Shown here: positions 8,532 to 16,222 of the stretch, piece by piece | How the letters are laid out: each line of letters begins with the position of its first letter | Position numbering within the stretch: the stretch's first letter is position 1 | Program-made: the position numbers and the translations under genes | Source: Texcoconibacillus texcoconensis | GTDB taxonomy: Bacteria; Bacillota; Bacilli; Bacillales; Salisediminibacteriaceae | DNA length: 64,000 nt | Direction: 5' to 3' | Assembly: GCF_014202575.1 (NCBI RefSeq) | Contig: NZ_JACHHB010000005.1 | Location: 1-64,000 of the forward strand | The notes under the pieces: generated by a model | Databases searched by the model: none | What the model was told of the DNA's origin: nothing | Seen by the model: the letters and a program-made list of their open reading frames with translations, nothing else

Positions 8532-11042
8532 CTAGCTTTTGGTGAATCTCCTCCGATACCTTTTCGAATGACAATCATCACACATAGTATGAGGAAACTC
8601 AAAAGGAAGAGAACGTCCACAATACTTACACTTCTTATTATAAACTGTCATGTCTGTCTTCAAATGTTCATGAACATCATCACTGATTTCCTCTCGGACG
8701 CGCTCCCAATAAATTGCCTCCGTTTGACGGCCTAAACGGTATAAAAATAAAAGATGTAACCCTAACGACTTATAAGTAAGCTCAAGATCTTCTAATGTAT
8801 CCGTTTTTATTTTAGGCTCCGGCAACTCACCACCACGCGCGATCGCTTTCATCTTATTTTTCCATTGTAAAATGAGCGGCATTTCCTTTTTAGAAAACGG
8901 TAAGTGTAAAAACCCGTACAAGTCCATCATTGACAGACGTCCCTCGATTTCAGTTCCACGGATGAGTTCGTACAGTTCACGTTCTTCTGATAAAGTCGCC
9001 TTTATTGTCCCATAAGGACTATCAAATTTATCCCAAAGTTCAAAGAATGTACCTAAATCACGATAATATTTTTGGAAACGCTCAAACACATTGTTCGTAG
9101 GTGCAATCGCAAACGATTGAACAGGTTCATCTGGCTGTTCAATCAAACGTGTCATTAATTGGATATCTTTCGTAAAGGCTACTTTTCCTACATTGTAGAT
9201 TCCTTTCCTTCCAGCACGCCCAGCAATTTGTTTCACTTCTTGAGACGTTAAACGACGTCGTTTCGTGCCATCAAACTTTTCATTTTCTAAAAACACGATG
9301 CGGCGAATCGGTAAATTTAAACCCATGCCAATCGCATCTGTCGAAACAATAACCGTCGTCTCCCCTTTAATAAACCTTTCCATCTGTTTCTTTCTCGTCT
9401 CAGGAGGCATGCTTCCATAAATCATACTGACAGAATATCCGTCTTTTCGTAACTTTGATGCCGTTTCGAGCACTCTCTTTCGCGAAAAACAAACAAGCGC
9501 ATCCCCTTTTTCCGTTTGTTGGATTTTAAATGGACTTGATTCAACTTGCAAAGGGATATCTCGTTCATAATCGTAAATATCGATGTTTGCATCACCGAGC
9601 AATTCAAGAACGATCGATTTCGCATTGTTGCTTCCGATAATATGTACTTCGTTTGCATTAACATTGGTAATCGCTTTATACCACGAGAACCCCCGGTCTT
9701 TATCCGTGATCATCTGAGCTTCATCAATCACGACGACATCGAAAAAATCTCTTTCGTGGAACATTTCTACAGTACAAGATAAGTGTGTCGCGTCATCAAG
9801 ATCTTTTTCTTCCTCTCCTGTTTTTAAGCCAGAATCAAGCCCTTCATTGTTTAACTTTTCATATACTTCGAGGGCAAGAAGGCGAAGAGGCGCCAAATAC
9901 AAACCCGTTTTTCCTTTCTTCATTTGCTTTAAAGCATGGTGTGTTTTTCCTGTGTTCGTTTCTCCGATATGTAAAACATACCGTATATCTCTGCCTGTTT
10001 GTGGACGATATTCACGACCGAAAATATCTTCAAGCATCCGCTCTTCTTCTTCTTTTTGTCGTTCGATCTCCGCCAATTCTTCTGCTTCTCTTTGTTTTCG
10101 TTTCTCTAGACTTTCTTCGTACATCGCTTGATGACGCTCTTCGTCAAATGGAACATGGGCCAATAAAAGCAAATCATCAATATATTCCTCTTGCATATGT
10201 GATAGCCAATCAATTTTGAATTCCTCAATCTCCTCCATAATCATCCACATTAATGTCGAACTTGTTAACGTTTGGTCTGAAAGAGCGTCATATTGTTCAC
10301 GTAAATGTTTAGGGAGGTCGTCTAAAATTTCCTTGGCAATAGGACCATACAATTTATTGTCAATAAGTTGGTCAAATACGTGATAGTACGTTTCGTCTAC
10401 ACGGCCATGTTTGTATGAACGCCAATCGTCCCCAAACAAAACAGCACCTGTCGGCTCTTCGTAAAGCTCCCATACTTTTTCTACACGAGCAGTGATTTCA
10501 GGTGTAACCTTCGCAATGTGCTCCCCCATTAAATGACGTACATACAAAAAATAGAGAAACGCTCGCTTCTCTAACTTCTTATACGCTGTTATTTCGATTT
10601 CTCGTTCTATCGCGCTTCTTTTCTCTTTTAAAATCCGCTCTTCTTCTCGTTCTATATAGGCACTTCGCGATTTCTGGTACTTTGACGCCCAATATTCATG
10701 ATTCTCGGCGTACCTTTCATCAAGCCAGCCAATGACATCAAAAGGCATATACAATTTGATTTCATCTCGAAATAGTTTATTGATAATTTTTCGGCTCACG
10801 CCTTCAACGTCATACCCTATATCCGTCAAAAAGGCACGTTTCCCTCTTTTAGATACATCGTTTGACGCTTTATTAATCCATACATTCGTCCAAATTTGTT
10901 CGATATACGGTTGTCGCTCTCGTTTATACGTTTCAAAAGAAGGCATTTCTTCCTTTGTTTCAAGAAAACGATTGATGTCTTCATGAACTTTTCTTTTCGT
11001 ATGTTCAACAGCGTGATGGTGAACTTTTTCTAGCTGATCCAT
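8532..11042 (-). CDS. SUV3-like DExH RNA helicase with C-terminal zinc ribbon
   Basis: An 836-residue ATP-dependent helicase. A long alpha-helical, charged N-terminal region (about 1-345) precedes the motor. Motif I is GETNTGKTHH (about 355), close to the GPTNSGKT form of mitochondrial SUV3; motif II is DEAQM; STDAIGMGLNLP and QIAGRAGRKG (about 605) are motifs V and VI. The C-terminus has two CxxC pairs (CKYC and CDDC) forming a likely zinc ribbon. SUV3-type enzymes unwind RNA for degradation; that role here is inference. The gene stands alone, with AAAGGAG upstream of the ATG at 11042. Confidence 0.85.
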   Translation of the reverse strand: MDQLEKVHHHAVEHTKRKVHEDINRFLETKEEMPSFETYKRERQPYIEQIWTNVWINKASNDVSKRGKRAFLTDIGYDVEGVSRKIINKLFRDEIKLYMPFDVIGWLDERYAENHEYWASKYQKSRSAYIEREEERILKEKRSAIEREIEITAYKKLEKRAFLYFLYVRHLMGEHIAKVTPEITARVEKVWELYEEPTGAVLFGDDWRSYKHGRVDETYYHVFDQLIDNKLYGPIAKEILDDLPKHLREQYDALSDQTLTSSTLMWMIMEEIEEFKIDWLSHMQEEYIDDLLLLAHVPFDEERHQAMYEESLEKRKQREAEELAEIERQKEEEERMLEDIFGREYRPQTGRDIRYVLHIGETNTGKTHHALKQMKKGKTGLYLAPLRLLALEVYEKLNNEGLDSGLKTGEEEKDLDDATHLSCTVEMFHERDFFDVVVIDEAQMITDKDRGFSWYKAITNVNANEVHIIGSNNAKSIVLELLGDANIDIYDYERDIPLQVESSPFKIQQTEKGDALVCFSRKRVLETASKLRKDGYSVSMIYGSMPPETRKKQMERFIKGETTVIVSTDAIGMGLNLPIRRIVFLENEKFDGTKRRRLTSQEVKQIAGRAGRKGIYNVGKVAFTKDIQLMTRLIEQPDEPVQSFAIAPTNNVFERFQKYYRDLGTFFELWDKFDSPYGTIKATLSEERELYELIRGTEIEGRLSMMDLYGFLHLPFSKKEMPLILQWKNKMKAIARGGELPEPKIKTDTLEDLELTYKSLGLHLLFLYRLGRQTEAIYWERVREEISDDVHEHLKTDMTVYNKKCKYCGRSLPFEFPHTMCDDCHSKRYRRRFTKS

Positions 11043-11310
11043 TGTGTTCTAAAACTCCTTTCTTCATTAGGGGGAAACCTTCTTTTATTTCCAATTAAGA
11101 TATTGCTATGTAAAAAACAGACTTTTTCTCCGATTGTGTAAAATGAGCTTATTGTTTATTGTAACGGTTAACATTATACATTATTCAATGGACAATCCAA
11201 TCCTTTTCTATCTAAAACGAAGGAGAGTGTCGATATCGACTATATTCAAATATACGGATATCATTTTACGGTATTTACGGATACACTTAAATTTTCTGTA
11301 TATTGAATGG

Positions 11311-11567
11311 ATTTCATAATAGATGATGAAAAGATCATTTCCCAACATGATTTTGATTTTCATTGCAGGCGGACGCTTTCCCAAGGGCTTGTCTTCAGCT
11401 AAATTCAGCTCCACAAACTGTCGCTGAATTGGATCTTCAGACTGCGCTTATCCTTTGGGAGCCCTTCAGATCAACTTTTCTGAGGGAGTCGCCGCCTTTC
11501 GTTTCAATCAGTTTCAAAAACGAACGTTAACCTTCGTGATGTTTGTTAAAACCCTTCATGATGAAAT
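11311..11567. repeat. MITE-like element, copy 1
   Basis: About 257 bases, closely similar to 42672-42926. It begins ATTTCATAAT and ends ATGATGAAAT, an imperfect terminal inverted repeat. Inside, GGCGGACGCTTTCCCAAGG can fold back on the GTCGCCGCC side, and TTCAGC on GCTGAA, giving a nested hairpin. It has no coding capacity. It occupies the middle of the 11043-11681 gap; nothing else in that gap was recognised. Confidence 0.8.
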
Positions 11568-11681
11568 TGGTTCTATTGTTACATTTTTGTGACATTGTCG
11601 ATTTTTATGTTTAGATGTTAATTTTTAGGGAATTTGTCAACTGCCTAGTTTTCATTTTAAAGTAGCTTTACGAAGGAGGGA

Positions 11682-12275
11682 GTGACATTCGAGCCGCCAC
11701 TACTGATCGCCTCAGTGACCATTTTTTTATCTCTATTTTTACCTTTAGGCACTTTTTCAATTTTGACATACCGATTGAAAAAAAATTTAGTCAAACAAAA
11801 AGGTGAAAATGAGCGTCTTTTAGAAAATGTTTATCATTTAAAACAAAAACAACAAGAGATTGAGCGCAGAAAAGCATTTCGGTTGGAAGTCTCTAATGTA
11901 GATTGTGAAATTACTTTGAATGGAATAGGAGACCGCAAGCTTAACCACCTTATTGGAAAAAAAGGAACCGGGACTATTCATGACTTAAGTGCAAACGGGG
12001 CTAGACTCGCTTGTCACTACGACTTACCCGTTCGAAAAGGAATTATCATTGGTATTGATTTTATATTTAGAGAAGAACACTTTTCTTTTAGAGCCAAACT
12101 CGTTCGTAAAATTGAACATTTTGAAGGTAATCATGTAGAATTTGGCATCGAATTTATTGGTATGTCTATTCAAGAGCAAGAACAGTTATCCTCTTTGCTT
12201 ATCGCAACAGAACGTGAATACATGAGATCAAAGGGGTATAAAAACGTTCATTTTTTCGAAAATTACAAGAATTGA
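11682..12275 (+). CDS. Membrane-anchored PilZ-domain protein
   Basis: A 197-residue protein. An N-terminal membrane helix (about 7-30) is followed by a charged coiled-coil-like stretch (about 33-62) and a PilZ domain. The PilZ cyclic-di-GMP signature is visible as RRKAFR at about 62-67 and DLSANGARL at about 105. Binding of cyclic-di-GMP is therefore expected, but no output partner lies nearby. The start is GTG at 11682 with AAGGAGGG immediately upstream, an unusually tight spacing of one to three bases, so a slightly later start is possible. Confidence 0.78.
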   Translation: MTFEPPLLIASVTIFLSLFLPLGTFSILTYRLKKNLVKQKGENERLLENVYHLKQKQQEIERRKAFRLEVSNVDCEITLNGIGDRKLNHLIGKKGTGTIHDLSANGARLACHYDLPVRKGIIIGIDFIFREEHFSFRAKLVRKIEHFEGNHVEFGIEFIGMSIQEQEQLSSLLIATEREYMRSKGYKNVHFFENYKN

Positions 12276-12302
12276 TTTAGATATTATGATATACGGAAAT
12301 TG

Positions 12303-12354
12303 AAAAAAGAGGTTGTCAAAAATGAGCCTAAAACTCAATTTTTACACAACCTCT
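12303..12354 (-). terminator. Terminator-like hairpin, T run on the minus strand
   Basis: AGAGGTTGT (12308-12316) pairs with ACAACCTCT (12346-12354), with inner pairing of AAAAAT/ATTTTT. The minus strand continues into six T. It could serve the PilZ gene as a weak bidirectional terminator, or transcripts coming from the lipoprotein gene at 12789. Confidence 0.55.
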
Positions 12355-12489
12355 TAAAACATTATAGACACGCTAATTTTTCTTTTATTTGAAGATCGAT
12401 TAGTTCATTGCTATTTTCCGCCACTCAAAATCCCCGTAAATGTTTTGCGCGTAAATATAAATATCTTCACTTGCGGATGCGGACACGCA

Positions 12490-12667
12490 GACATACATTC
12501 CGTTATTTCAGCCAAATACGCCATTTTTAGGAGTCGGACGGACATATGTTCCGTTAATCCTCAATTTGGCATGCTATAAAGGCCGATTTTTTGCAAATAG
12601 CGGAACTCATGTCCGGAAAAAGCTCAAAAACAGCCTTTTTTTAGTGAATAACGGAATCAATGTCCGG
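12490..12667. repeat. Four-armed palindromic repeat, copy 1
   Basis: Two forward arms with core GACATAYRTTCCGTTA (12490-12508 and 12539-12558) are followed by two reverse arms with core TARCGGAAYYMATGTCCG (12597-12616 and 12646-12667). The inner and outer arms can nest into one long cruciform or hairpin. The same layout and size recur at 14268-14447, and a shrunken version lies at 58004-58060. The flank 12674-12714 also resembles 58070-58112. Confidence 0.8.
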
Positions 12668-12788
12668 ATCGACTGAAACAGTGGACGTGACCGCATTTAA
12701 CCATTCTGAAGTCGTTCCTTTCGCTTCTATCAGCTTATCCCAAACAACAAAGTTTAAGAAAAGAACATAATAAAAAGTCGATCCTTGT

Positions 12789-13298
12789 TTAACTGCCCTC
12801 TTCAATTTTGTATCGTGACTTCGATAAATGTAGAACATCATTGTCAGGATCGTTATCTTCAAATTGAGCAGCTACGACTTCATATTCTCCTGGTTCCAGT
12901 AACCACCCTTCTAAGTTCAAAGAAGACTGCGCTAATTCTGCACCTTGTCTCGCCTCCACAAATATTTCGTTTACGTAAATAAAGACTTCTTTATCTGCAT
13001 CGAAATTTTCTATCGTATAGCCTATTTGCGTGAGCATAGTATCAGAGGAGACAAATTTGACCGGTATATCTTCTGGGTCGCCACTCGTTTCATCGACCGT
13101 CACTTCACCTTCCCCAGTTTCATCAGCATCATCAGGAAATGGATATTCACTTGTTAATTCATCAGTCTCTTCTTCCGTTGTCGTTTCTTCCATTTGATCA
13201 TCCCCGTTTTCTTCATCGACTGGGTCATTTCCACCACAAGCGACCGTTACGAAGGCGAGACAGAGAACGATTATTAGTAGTGCGAATAATTTCTTCAT
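12789..13298 (-). CDS. Hypothetical acidic lipoprotein
   Basis: A 169-residue protein. The signal peptide MKKLFALLIIVLCLAFVTVAC ends in a lipobox-like Cys at residue 21 followed by GGN, so membrane anchoring outside the cell is likely. A strongly acidic Glu/Asp/Thr linker (about 25-75) leads to a C-terminal domain of about 90 residues with beta-type sequence and no family that I recognise. The composition fits a cell-surface protein of an alkaliphile or halotolerant species, but that is inference. AGGAGGAAG upstream fixes the start. It stands alone. Confidence 0.75.
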   Translation of the reverse strand: MKKLFALLIIVLCLAFVTVACGGNDPVDEENGDDQMEETTTEEETDELTSEYPFPDDADETGEGEVTVDETSGDPEDIPVKFVSSDTMLTQIGYTIENFDADKEVFIYVNEIFVEARQGAELAQSSLNLEGWLLEPGEYEVVAAQFEDNDPDNDVLHLSKSRYKIEEGS

Positions 13299-13577
13299 AT
13301 TTTCTTCCTCCTTTATTTTTGGAAGTTCTTTTCTTAGTTTTTTAATTGATGGGATTTTTATGTGTAAATGAATGTATTGAAAAAAACACGAGATTTAGAT
13401 TGCGGCGTGGATTGATGATGCAAAAGACACGTTCACCTATGAGAAAGTTTTTATTTACCTTCTCTAATGTAAAATTTGTTTTATATTGTTGTTTTTTTGG
13501 GAATATATTTTTTGAGTTGATCCAACTCAAGGGACTAACATTTTCATAACCTTACCCAAATAGAAAGGAGTGCTTAC

Positions 13578-14222
13578 ATGTCGCAATTCGAACAAGCATA
13601 CGAAGAATGGCTTCAAAAAAATCTCTTGGAAGAGAACAATCACAGGAGACAAGAAATACTTCGTAAGGGGCTTGGTCACGGTACAGTTGAATTCCTTCGG
13701 TACATATGGTTCCCAACTATAGGGCATTTCGATCATTTGTACCCTGAATGGGAGGTACGTGATTTCAACAATGGATATCGTTATTTAGACCTTGCTTACA
13801 TGCCTTTTGGTGCAAAAGGAGGGATTGAAATTCAAGGTTATGGACCCCATGCCCGGGACCTTGATGTCAGACGGTTTAAAGATTTATGCTGGCGCCACTC
13901 ACTATTAGCCCTTGATGGTTGGACCTTTTTACCTGTTGCTTATTTGTCCATTAAAGATGAACCCAAACAATGTCAACAATTGATTCTTTCTTTTATAGGC
14001 AAATTCACTTCTTCTGACGTCCCTTCACAATTATCCTCTTCGGAAGCCGAGGTTATCCGCCTATGTCGTCGCTTATTACGACCGATTACTCCTTTGGAAG
14101 TCGCCCATCATTTACGAATAAGTGACCGCCATGCTAGACGTATTTTGCATAAACTTGTTGATATTCAGGTTCTACAAGTTGTAAGTGGAAAAGAACGTGT
14201 GAGAACGTATCAACTAAGATGA
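13578..14222 (+). CDS. DUF559/Vsr-like nuclease-fold protein with C-terminal winged helix
   Basis: A 214-residue protein. Residues about 1-130 follow the layout of DUF559/very-short-patch type PD-(D/E)xK proteins: YRYLDLAYM, then GGIEIQGYGPHARD, then DVRRFKDLCWRH, then LDGWTFLPVAYLSI. The catalytic ExK is ExQ here, so activity is uncertain. Residues about 145-214 look like a winged helix (TPLEVAHHLRISDRHARRIL as the helix-turn-helix). It could be a DNA-binding regulator that keeps a nuclease fold or an active nuclease. GAAAGGAG lies upstream of the ATG. The structured repeats at 12490 and 14268 lie on either side of it. Confidence 0.6.
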   Translation: MSQFEQAYEEWLQKNLLEENNHRRQEILRKGLGHGTVEFLRYIWFPTIGHFDHLYPEWEVRDFNNGYRYLDLAYMPFGAKGGIEIQGYGPHARDLDVRRFKDLCWRHSLLALDGWTFLPVAYLSIKDEPKQCQQLILSFIGKFTSSDVPSQLSSSEAEVIRLCRRLLRPITPLEVAHHLRISDRHARRILHKLVDIQVLQVVSGKERVRTYQLR

Positions 14223-14267
14223 GATTGTTCAACAATTGTTCAATGATTATATAATTTTTACGTCGCT

Positions 14268-14447
14268 CCGGACATATGTTCCGTTATTTACTCAAAAAAC
14301 TGTATTTTTGAATGGTCCACGGACATACATTCCGCTATTTGCTGCAAAACCTACCATTTCAACTCATTTTTTACCGATTAACGGAACCAATGTCCGCCAC
14401 ACCCTCAGAAAAGCCCTTTTTGTCACAGATAACGGAACTCATGTCCG
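14268..14447. repeat. Four-armed palindromic repeat, copy 2
   Basis: Forward arms are at 14268-14289 and 14320-14340 (core CGGACATAYRTTCCGYTATTT), reverse arms at 14376-14396 and 14428-14447 (core TAACGGAAYYMATGTCCG). Arm order, spacing and total length (180 bases) match copy 1 at 12490-12667. It fills most of the 14223-14594 gap, so it would be transcribed ahead of the permease gene at 14595. Confidence 0.82.
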
Positions 14448-14594
14448 CTCCGCACAATGGCAACCCATGCAGCAGCTCCTATCTCTTTCTCCGCAACTGC
14501 CCATGTCACTCCTGCCTACGAAACGCCATACATTAATCATAGTTAGACACCGTCAGAAACTCCATGATTTGTGTTTGGGGTGAAAGGAGATAAC

Positions 14595-16019
14595 ATGGAA
14601 GCTGTAACGTTAACGTTTTCTCATTGGGTGTTCCTTTTCGTGATTTTAACGATTTTTACTTTTATGATCCTTAGGAGAGACGTTGTCCTCCCTTCAATTA
14701 TTGGGATCTTTATACTCGGTTTCGTATATAACCTTGATCAAGGTTTTCTAAACGGGATCGTTGCTTCCTTTCAAACCGTCTTTGAGTCATTTTTAAATTC
14801 AGGTATGGTTTTGTTTGACATTATGTTAGTCATCGCACTGATGGTTGCGATGCTTAAATCCCTACAACATGCTGGTGCGGACACACTCATGGTATCTCCT
14901 TTAAGACGCCTAATGGTCAATCCAACAACAGCCTTCTTCGTACTCGGCACAGCGATGTATCTTGCTGCTACGTTCTTTTGGCCAACACCTGCAGTTGCAC
15001 TCGTTGGAACTGTGCTTATTCCCGTGGCCATGAAAGCTGGTTTGCCTGCAATGGGGGCAGCTGTTTCAATCAATTTATTCGGGCATGGAATGGCACTATC
15101 TGGGGACTTAGTCATTCAAGGTGCAACGAGTATCACTTCTTCGGCAGCAGGTTTGGAATCAGTTGATATCTTACCTTACACAGCTTTATTTTCATTGATT
15201 GTAGGTTTTGTAGCCATCGGGTTGGCTTTCTTGAAAATGCGCCGTAATATGACAAATGGGAAATGGGATCAGTTAGAGACAAAAGGTGTAGAGATCGCAG
15301 ATGAACCAACTGTTACACCAACAAAAAGCACGAAATTTTTGGCTGCCTTTGTACCATTTGTTTTATTCTCTGTCGTATTACTCATGCTTTACAGAGCATT
15401 TTTTAATCAAGAACAAGCGATTCAAGGTGGTGAAGCGACAGCATTACTCGGTGGTACAGCGGTAACGCTTCTAATCATTTCTTCATTTACAACACAAGGG
15501 ACGAAAGCATTTGAAGACATCGTCGTTCATATACGCGAAGGTTTCTTCTTCGCTATAAAAATCTTTGCGCCTGTGATTCCGATTGCCGCTTTTTTCTTAT
15601 TAGGGCATCCAGATAACGCAGAAGAAGTGCTTGGTGAAGGCGCTCCTGGCTTTCTCTTTGACCTTGGAACAGCCCTTGCACATTACATTGATGGCAATGT
15701 TATTACCGTTGTTTTAGGTATGGTCGTCATTTCGATTCTTGCTGGAATGGATGGGTCAGGTTTTTCTGGGTTGCCATTAGTGGGTGCGCTGGCTGCTGGT
15801 TTAGGTGAAGGCGTCGGAATCGATGTTGCCGTTTTGGCATCCATCGGGCAAGTAGCAACCATTTTCGCAGGTGGTGGAACACTTGCAGCCTGGGCATTTG
15901 GTGCAGCTGCAGATGCTGGAATCGCCGGTGTAAAACCGATGGATCTCGTCCGCCAAAACTTTATTCCAGTTTCGATAGGCCTTTTAGTCGCAGTCGTTGT
16001 TGCAATCTTGATCATTTAA
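14595..16019 (+). CDS. Polytopic permease of unknown substrate (ion-transporter superfamily-like)
   Basis: A 474-residue membrane protein with about eleven or twelve hydrophobic segments and only a short cytoplasmic loop (about 215-240). Gly-rich re-entrant-like stretches (AGMDGSGFSGLPLVGALAAGLGEG in pieces, and FAGGGTLAAWAFGAAA) resemble carriers of the GntP/CitMHS/lactate-permease group, but I do not recognise the exact family. The start is ATG 14595, with GAAAGGAG upstream, rather than an earlier in-frame GTG at 14571. It is monocistronic, ending at the hairpin 16046-16081. Confidence 0.75.
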   Translation: MEAVTLTFSHWVFLFVILTIFTFMILRRDVVLPSIIGIFILGFVYNLDQGFLNGIVASFQTVFESFLNSGMVLFDIMLVIALMVAMLKSLQHAGADTLMVSPLRRLMVNPTTAFFVLGTAMYLAATFFWPTPAVALVGTVLIPVAMKAGLPAMGAAVSINLFGHGMALSGDLVIQGATSITSSAAGLESVDILPYTALFSLIVGFVAIGLAFLKMRRNMTNGKWDQLETKGVEIADEPTVTPTKSTKFLAAFVPFVLFSVVLLMLYRAFFNQEQAIQGGEATALLGGTAVTLLIISSFTTQGTKAFEDIVVHIREGFFFAIKIFAPVIPIAAFFLLGHPDNAEEVLGEGAPGFLFDLGTALAHYIDGNVITVVLGMVVISILAGMDGSGFSGLPLVGALAAGLGEGVGIDVAVLASIGQVATIFAGGGTLAAWAFGAAADAGIAGVKPMDLVRQNFIPVSIGLLVAVVVAILII

Positions 16020-16045
16020 AGAAACCTCCCCGCTCAACTTATTGA

Positions 16046-16081
16046 CGAACCTAGAGCTCTCCAGCTTTAGGTTCTTTTTAA
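16046..16081 (+). terminator. Rho-independent terminator of the permease gene
   Basis: GAACCTA pairs with TAGGTTC around an AGCT-CTCC-AGCT inner stem, followed by five T. Confidence 0.85.
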
Positions 16082-16113
16082 TGTTGATTTGATCAAATTT
16101 TTAGACTTACCTC

Positions 16114-16142
16114 TTGAAGGTCAAAGAAGGTTAAAGTATAAT
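16114..16142 (+). promoter_or_regulatory. Sigma-A promoter of clpE
   Basis: TTGAAG (16114-16119) and TATAAT (16137-16142) are 17 bases apart. Transcription would begin near 16149. The spacer contains the first CtsR box. Confidence 0.85.
16119..16135 (+). promoter_or_regulatory. CtsR operator 1
   Basis: GGTCAAAGAAGGTTAAA is a direct heptad repeat of the CtsR type (RGTCAAANANRGTCAAA) with one mismatch. It lies between the -35 and -10 elements of the clpE promoter. Confidence 0.85.
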
Positions 16143-16154
16143 ATAGTCAACAAA

Positions 16155-16171
16155 GGTCAAAGATAGTCAAA
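16155..16171 (+). promoter_or_regulatory. CtsR operator 2
   Basis: GGTCAAAGATAGTCAAA matches the CtsR direct repeat perfectly and lies just after the predicted start of transcription. With operator 1 it brackets the -10 region. Confidence 0.9.
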
Positions 16172-16222
16172 GTCAATTATGAACATAAACCTATATAAAA
16201 CCATATCAAGGAGGGAATCACA

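Noticed and set aside
9546-10219. Several plus-strand frames opposite the helicase gene
   Set aside because: They are shadows of a well-supported 836-residue helicase with intact motifs.
12490-14447. CRISPR-like array suspected from repeated CGGACATA and ATGTCCG units
   Set aside because: The units are inverted arms of two palindromic elements, not direct repeats with unique spacers, and no cas genes are nearby.
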